Positions 5,529 to 9,249 of a stretch of 9,249 nucleotides of DNA are shown here, one piece after another. A program made the translations under genes and the position numbers. The notes under the pieces were generated by a model. That model saw only the letters and a program-made list of their open reading frames with translations, searched no databases and was not told the DNA's origin. This DNA comes from an uncultured Prevotellaceae bacterium (lineage in GTDB: Bacteria > Bacteroidota > Bacteroidia > Bacteroidales > Bacteroidaceae), in NCBI GenBank assembly GCA_905202115.1, contig CAJKQZ010000100.1:1-9249 (forward strand). Reading direction: 5' to 3'. The stretch's first letter is position 1; each line of letters starts with the position of its first letter.

Positions 5529-7085
5529 TCATTGTACGGAGTATTTTTTGCCTTCGACTATATATATTCCGGCGGGAAGTGCGATTGTAACCATTCCTTT
5601 TCCTATAGTTCCGTTCCATACAAGGGTTCCGTCGGTAGAATATACGTTGATGTTTTTATTGTTTATGCCGGAAATCGTAAGACTGTGCTTTCCGGGGCTC
5701 ACGCTTATAGTTGCGGTGTTATTTATTACGTTATCTATTCCTACGGTTGAGTTTTCGCCGATTGCTATCATGCTTGTTTCAATATAGAAGTCCTCGTTGC
5801 CGTAGCTTCCTGTTGTAGCTTTTATTCTGGCGAAAGCTTTGGTGTGTTCGGTAAAGAATGTGAATTTTCCGGCGCTTTCGTAATAGTCGTTTGATTTAAT
5901 GGAACTTGTTCCCAATACCATTTCCTGTTCCTGCCCGTTTTCGTCGAGATAATACCATTTTATTGTCCCGCCGTTCGTTCCGCTGCTGCCGTAACTTGTC
6001 GCGATTTGAGTGTAGTCGCTTAAGTCGAGCGGGTTTGTTTTGCGCTCATTCCATGTTACAACATCCATGTAGGGTACGTTGTCTTTTACCTTTACATTGT
6101 TGAACGATGAAATATCTATTGCTTCCTGCGGTGTGAACAGTATATAGTCGGGTTTGTAAATGGTTCTTGGCAATACTCCGAGTGTTAGTTTGTTTCCTGA
6201 AAAGTTAAGCGAGCTGCATTTTACGTTTGCCGGCATTTCTATTTGCGATATCTGGTTGTTTGAGCAGGAAAGGTCTTTTAATCCGGTGCAGTTGCTCAAG
6301 GGAATGCTGCTTTTTATAATGTTGTTGTCGCATATTAATTGCTGAAGAGCAGATACATCTGCGGGCAGGGCTAATTTAGATATGTTGTTGTCGTGGCAAA
6401 CCAATGTGGAAATAGAATCGCAAGTGGCTACGGAAACAGACGATATTCTGTTGTTGCTGCATTTAAGCTGATCCAGATTTGTATTCGATGTGGTGTTTAC
6501 CGAGGTTATCTGATTTCCGCTTACGTCGAGGTTTTTAAGTGTTGCTGCCCGTATTGCGAACGAACCGCTCAGCAGGTTGTCGGCCAAGTTTATGTTCTCT
6601 ATTTTTAAAAGGTCGCGTTCGGGATATATTCGTGATGTATAGATTATGCTTGATATCTGGTTTCGCGAGCAGTCAAGGTCGGTGAGTTCGGTCATCTCCC
6701 TCAGGTCTATTTCGCTGAGCTTATTATCTTGGCAATAAAGCGAGTGCAGTTTTCTTGCCTCGCTCAGATCTATTTCTGTCAGTTCGCAATCGGGGCATAT
6801 CAGCGTGTTGAAAAGATCTTCGTCGCCGCTTATGGTTATGGTGTTGCCCTTTACGGTTCCCGTGATTTCTCTTATGGCTTCATTGCCTGTGTCGTAGACA
6901 ACAATATTGCCGTCTCCCCAGTTTACGTTGACGCCGTTGTAAGTGTGGTTTACTGCAAATGTAATTTCTTCGCCCACGTTTTTTGCTGTAATGAGTTTTA
7001 CAGTGGTATATTGGGCCGGAACCGCTTGTAAACCTATCAGGTTTGCGGCCAGCAAAAGTAATAATGATTTGGTTGTTTTTTTCAT
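5529..7085 (-). CDS. Secreted leucine-rich-repeat protein with a cysteine ladder and sorting-tail-like C-terminus
   Basis: The 518-residue protein has a signal peptide (about 1-24, ending VPAQ) and a short beta region with a PKD-like NWGDGN motif (55-60). About ten LRRs of 21-22 residues follow (roughly 92-300), with consensus LxCxxNxISxI. Six repeats keep cysteine at the ladder position (C97, C118, C139, C209, C230, C252) and C274 adds a seventh; others carry L167, V188 or F295. Stacked cysteines like these are known in InlJ-type LRR proteins. After a beta-rich region (300-450), residues 455-518 resemble a Bacteroidetes secretion-tail beta-sandwich (VYSTDGTLV, then LPAGIYIVEG). LRR proteins of this kind mediate binding rather than catalysis, so a surface adhesin or substrate-binding role beside the two enzymes is inferred. 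It is the middle gene of the unit, with 133 nt to GH27 and 32 nt to M60. The ligand is unknown. Confidence 0.88.
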   Translation of the reverse strand: MKKTTKSLLLLLAANLIGLQAVPAQYTTVKLITAKNVGEEITFAVNHTYNGVNVNWGDGNIVVYDTGNEAIREITGTVKGNTITISGDEDLFNTLICPDCELTEIDLSEARKLHSLYCQDNKLSEIDLREMTELTDLDCSRNQISSIIYTSRIYPERDLLKIENINLADNLLSGSFAIRAATLKNLDVSGNQITSVNTTSNTNLDQLKCSNNRISSVSVATCDSISTLVCHDNNISKLALPADVSALQQLICDNNIIKSSIPLSNCTGLKDLSCSNNQISQIEMPANVKCSSLNFSGNKLTLGVLPRTIYKPDYILFTPQEAIDISSFNNVKVKDNVPYMDVVTWNERKTNPLDLSDYTQIATSYGSSGTNGGTIKWYYLDENGQEQEMVLGTSSIKSNDYYESAGKFTFFTEHTKAFARIKATTGSYGNEDFYIETSMIAIGENSTVGIDNVINNTATISVSPGKHSLTISGINNKNINVYSTDGTLVWNGTIGKGMVTIALPAGIYIVEGKKYSVQ

Positions 7086-7170
7086 AGTTGATTGATTCTA
7101 TTTGTTTAAGGGTTGGTTTGAGACAGAAGCAATCTGTTTTCTATAAAAATGCGACGGGCATTTTGTTGAA

Positions 7171-7215
7171 CCTTTCCCTTCCGGCTGCAATTTGTATGCA
7201 GCCGGAAGGGAAAGG
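7171..7215 (-). promoter_or_regulatory. Perfect 19-bp intercistronic stem-loop between GH27 and LRR genes
   Basis: The arms 7171-7189 and 7197-7215 are exact complements (starting CCTTTCCCTTCCGGCTGCA) around a 7-nt loop. The structure begins three bases past the GH27 stop codon. On the minus strand it is followed by TTCAACAAAATG, with no U-tract, so it is not a standard intrinsic terminator. Likely roles are protecting the 3' end of the upstream GH27 message or attenuating transcription of the downstream genes. If it terminates efficiently, the LRR-M60 pair would need a promoter in 7086-7170, where no clear TAnnTTTG is seen. Confidence 0.7.
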
Positions 7216-7218
7216 ATT

Positions 7219-8802
7219 CTATTTGCGCGTGAGCGTTATTCCGTCTATGTCGGGTGCCCAGCTGTAGTCGTTGCCGATGGTTATGATGTTGTTTCCGGGA
7301 TTAAGATTTGCGGTGAATACTACATCTTTGAAGTTGCCGCCTCCCGAGTTGAGCCCGTTTGCATACTGTCGTTTGCCGTTTACGTCGATGAACAGGCCGC
7401 GCTCGTCGCTGCAGGAATAACTTACGGCAATGTCGTATTTTCCGCCTTTTTTCGTGTATACGTTTTTCCATTTCATTACATTCTGCGGGCTGTTCCCGAG
7501 ATATCTTACAGCTACTCCGCATGATGCTTTGCCGTTGTCGCTGTAACGTATTATTTCGGGGTTCTTACCCAGATCGTTGAACAGCGGCATGAATGCCGTT
7601 CCTGCGTTGTATTTGGTGCGTTCTATGCGTTTTCCTTTTACTTTCCACACTTTTATGCTGTGTGCGGGGACTGTCGTGTTTATATTTCCTTTGATCGACG
7701 GTTCGTTCTTGTGTTTTATCAGGTCGCGCACTTTAATGGTGCCCTTCATGTCTATTTCGCTCAGCGGCAGGTTGAATTCGGCTTCCTGGTCGCCGAGGTT
7801 TAGCAGCGCTACGGCGCGGGTGTTTCCGTTAAGCTCTTCAATGTCTTTCACGTATACGTAAGTGTTGCCCACACGACTTACAATATAAGCCTGCAATCCG
7901 AGGCGGTCCTGATTTATGGCAATCAGTTCCTTGTTTTTCATGAGTTCGAGCGATTGCTCGGGTATTTTTGTCATGTCGCACCCCACGAGCAGCGGAGAAC
8001 TTTGTATACACCACATTCCCATGTGCACTTCTTCTTCATTGAGCGGCAGCCCCTGGCCTATCTCGAGCATGTCCATGTCGTTGTAGTGGCCTCCGCCGCA
8101 GTAGGCCGAGAGATAGCGGTTCTTGCCTATGACATAGCAAAGCGAGCCCCATGAGATGTTGATGTCGCCGCTTATTCTCCACGAGTCTGCCACCTGGCTG
8201 CACCATATTCCTGGGAATGCCCAGCGGCATATGTTGTAGGAAACTTTCTTGCCCGTGGCTTTTATGGCATTGCCTATGGCGGTGTATGTGGGCTGTTCCT
8301 GCAAACGCATGCCGGCAGCTCCGCAGTAGTCAACCTTTATGAAATCGTATCCCCAGTAGAGGAAGTAGGTCTTGCAGTCTTTCTCTTCGTAGCCGTAAAG
8401 TCCTACGCCTTGTCCGAATGCGGGCGTTTCGAACGAGCCCGAACCGCATGTGTTTCCGGCTGCGTCGTTGTAAATGCCCGGAATAAGTCCTTTTGAACGT
8501 ATATAGTCGGCCACGAATTTCATGCCGTGCGGAAACAGTTTCTTGTTGTAGAGGATGTTTCCGTCGGCGTCGCGTCCTCCCATAAAACCGTCGTCTATGT
8601 TGCAGTACACGTAGCCGGCATCGCGCAGCCCCGACGAAACCTGGGCGTCGGCGTTTGCGCAGATGTTTTCTTCATTGATGTTGAGTGCAAGTGTATTCCA
8701 GGAACTCCAGCCCATGACGGGCGGATTTACTTTGCATGCCTTCTGTGCCATTGACGCGACGGCAAGCATTCCGGAAACAAGCAGGAAAAAGATTCTTTTC
8801 AT
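7219..8802 (-). CDS. Secreted GH27 alpha-galactosidase-like glycoside hydrolase with C-terminal CBM-like domain
   Basis: This retaining glycosidase of clan GH-D should release terminal alpha-galactosyl-type sugars. The 527-residue protein has a signal peptide (1-20, ending SMAQ) and a catalytic barrel at about 25-300. The barrel contains GWSSWNT, NIDDGF (D70, D71, which bind sugar hydroxyls in relatives), the nucleophile D158 in KVDYC and the acid/base D213 in SWRISGD, and ends with AINQDRLG. A beta-sandwich (305-388) and a CBM6/35-like module (about 392-526, ending in DIDGITL) follow. The frame opens further upstream at 8838, but MKRIFFLL at 8802 gives a clean signal peptide and is chosen. 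Where human alpha-galactosidase has CEWPL, this protein has CRWAF (192-196), so O2-side recognition should differ. Alpha-galactosidase, alpha-N-acetylgalactosaminidase and beta-L-arabinopyranosidase activities all occur in GH27; the exact substrate is open. It is the first gene of the unit. Confidence 0.93.
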   Translation of the reverse strand: MKRIFFLLVSGMLAVASMAQKACKVNPPVMGWSSWNTLALNINEENICANADAQVSSGLRDAGYVYCNIDDGFMGGRDADGNILYNKKLFPHGMKFVADYIRSKGLIPGIYNDAAGNTCGSGSFETPAFGQGVGLYGYEEKDCKTYFLYWGYDFIKVDYCGAAGMRLQEQPTYTAIGNAIKATGKKVSYNICRWAFPGIWCSQVADSWRISGDINISWGSLCYVIGKNRYLSAYCGGGHYNDMDMLEIGQGLPLNEEEVHMGMWCIQSSPLLVGCDMTKIPEQSLELMKNKELIAINQDRLGLQAYIVSRVGNTYVYVKDIEELNGNTRAVALLNLGDQEAEFNLPLSEIDMKGTIKVRDLIKHKNEPSIKGNINTTVPAHSIKVWKVKGKRIERTKYNAGTAFMPLFNDLGKNPEIIRYSDNGKASCGVAVRYLGNSPQNVMKWKNVYTKKGGKYDIAVSYSCSDERGLFIDVNGKRQYANGLNSGGGNFKDVVFTANLNPGNNIITIGNDYSWAPDIDGITLTRK

Positions 8803-8855
8803 GTCTATATTTATTGTTAGTGAATGATTTATATGCATGGTATGTATTGTAGCTG

Positions 8856-8863
8856 CAAAGATA
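8856..8863 (-). promoter_or_regulatory. -7 box of the GH27-LRR-M60 unit
   Basis: On the minus strand TATCTTTG matches the Bacteroidetes -7 consensus TAnnTTTG. It lies 53 nt upstream of the GH27 ATG, the same distance as the lipoprotein promoter from its own start, predicting a leader of roughly 45-50 nt. No TTTG is found at the expected -33 position, so the promoter may be weak or depend on an activator. Confidence 0.6.
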
Positions 8864-9249
8864 AAATATTCGTGATGTTTAACCTCTTTTGCGAATGTTT
8901 TTTTTCGACAGTTAAAAAATACCGGTTCCGTATGTTTTCGTATTATTCTTGCATAATGGTTGTCTGTGTTATATATATAATAATGTGTAGTGCGCTTTTC
9001 ATGGATGCGCAGCCTGTGTTTCGTACGGCTCTTTCTTTTTGCGATGACATGATAGGAGGACTGTGGCTTAGGATGGTCTTTTTTGCGGATGCTTTGCGAG
9101 GCATTCGTAAATTTTCTCGGTTGCGTTTGAGGTTAATGCTTTTAGGCGGAAAATGTTTTTCTCCGTAAGATAAAGCACTGTTTTGCCGCGTGTTTTTGCA
9201 GACAAAAACGGTCACCTGGCAAGTAGTTGAAAATCAGCAGGTGTATATG
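8864..9249. other. Upstream intergenic region, no gene recognised
   Basis: About 385 bp upstream of the GH27 promoter. Two overlapping open frames (8824-9168 plus and 8943-9215 minus) show no domain, no convincing start context and unbalanced composition, so neither is called. A small hairpin with 7-bp arms (9192-9198 and 9203-9209) is present. The region may hold control sites for the enzyme unit, or the edge of a gene continuing outside the window. Confidence 0.5.

Noticed and set aside
8824..9215. Two overlapping open frames (plus 8824-9168, minus 8943-9215) in the right-hand intergenic region
   Set aside because: They overlap each other on opposite strands, have no recognised domain or good start context, and the plus-strand frame covers the GH27 promoter box. 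A small unknown protein cannot be fully excluded.
9213..9243. CACCTG...CAGGTG inverted repeat at the right edge
   Set aside because: Only six paired bases around a 19-nt interval, which is easily found by chance. It would need sequence beyond 9249 to tell whether it is the end of a mobile element.

Overview
The window looks like a chromosomal stretch from a member of the Bacteroidales, probably a gut or other host-associated species. Three things support this. Bacteroidetes-type -7 boxes (TAnnTTTG) sit upstream of three of the five genes, and one of them has a matching -33 TTTG. The proteins have typical Bacteroidetes architectures: an M60-like peptidase with a BACON-like N-terminus, a secreted GH27 enzyme with a C-terminal carbohydrate-binding-like domain, and a leucine-rich-repeat protein with a sorting-tail-like C-terminus. 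No strong Shine-Dalgarno sequences stand out before the genes. The species cannot be named from the sequence alone.

Layout: (1) 207-890, minus strand, a glycine-zipper lipoprotein with its own promoter (943-973) and terminator (137-170). (2) 1392-2438, plus strand, a cytoplasmic type I L-asparaginase, whose -7 box lies so close to the ATG that the message may be leaderless. (3) 2830-8802, minus strand, three exported proteins in the order GH27 alpha-galactosidase-like enzyme, cysteine-ladder LRR protein, M60-like (enhancin/mucin-type) metallopeptidase. They are probably one transcription unit, starting near 8850 and ending at a GC-rich hairpin at 2759-2801. A perfect 19-bp hairpin lies between the GH27 and LRR genes.

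The three-gene unit makes sense as a host-glycoprotein (mucin-like) attack cassette. The GH27 enzyme would remove terminal alpha-linked galactose-type sugars, the M60-like protease would cut the glycosylated peptide, and the LRR protein would bind or display something at the surface. No SusC/SusD pair or regulator is visible here, so the locus may continue beyond the right edge or depend on partners elsewhere.

The most unusual feature is not a gene. A composite intergenic element occurs twice in inverted orientation around the asparaginase gene (about 1117-1320 and 2491-2639). Each copy has, in the same order, a conserved 21-nt outer module with a second short block at fixed spacing, an array of roughly 21-nt palindromic units related to TCTCAGACATATTTT, and an inner degenerate element of about 33 nt. 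Further copies of the inner element lie at 25-54 and 2657-2685. This could be a repeat family, a regulator target or a mobile-element remnant.
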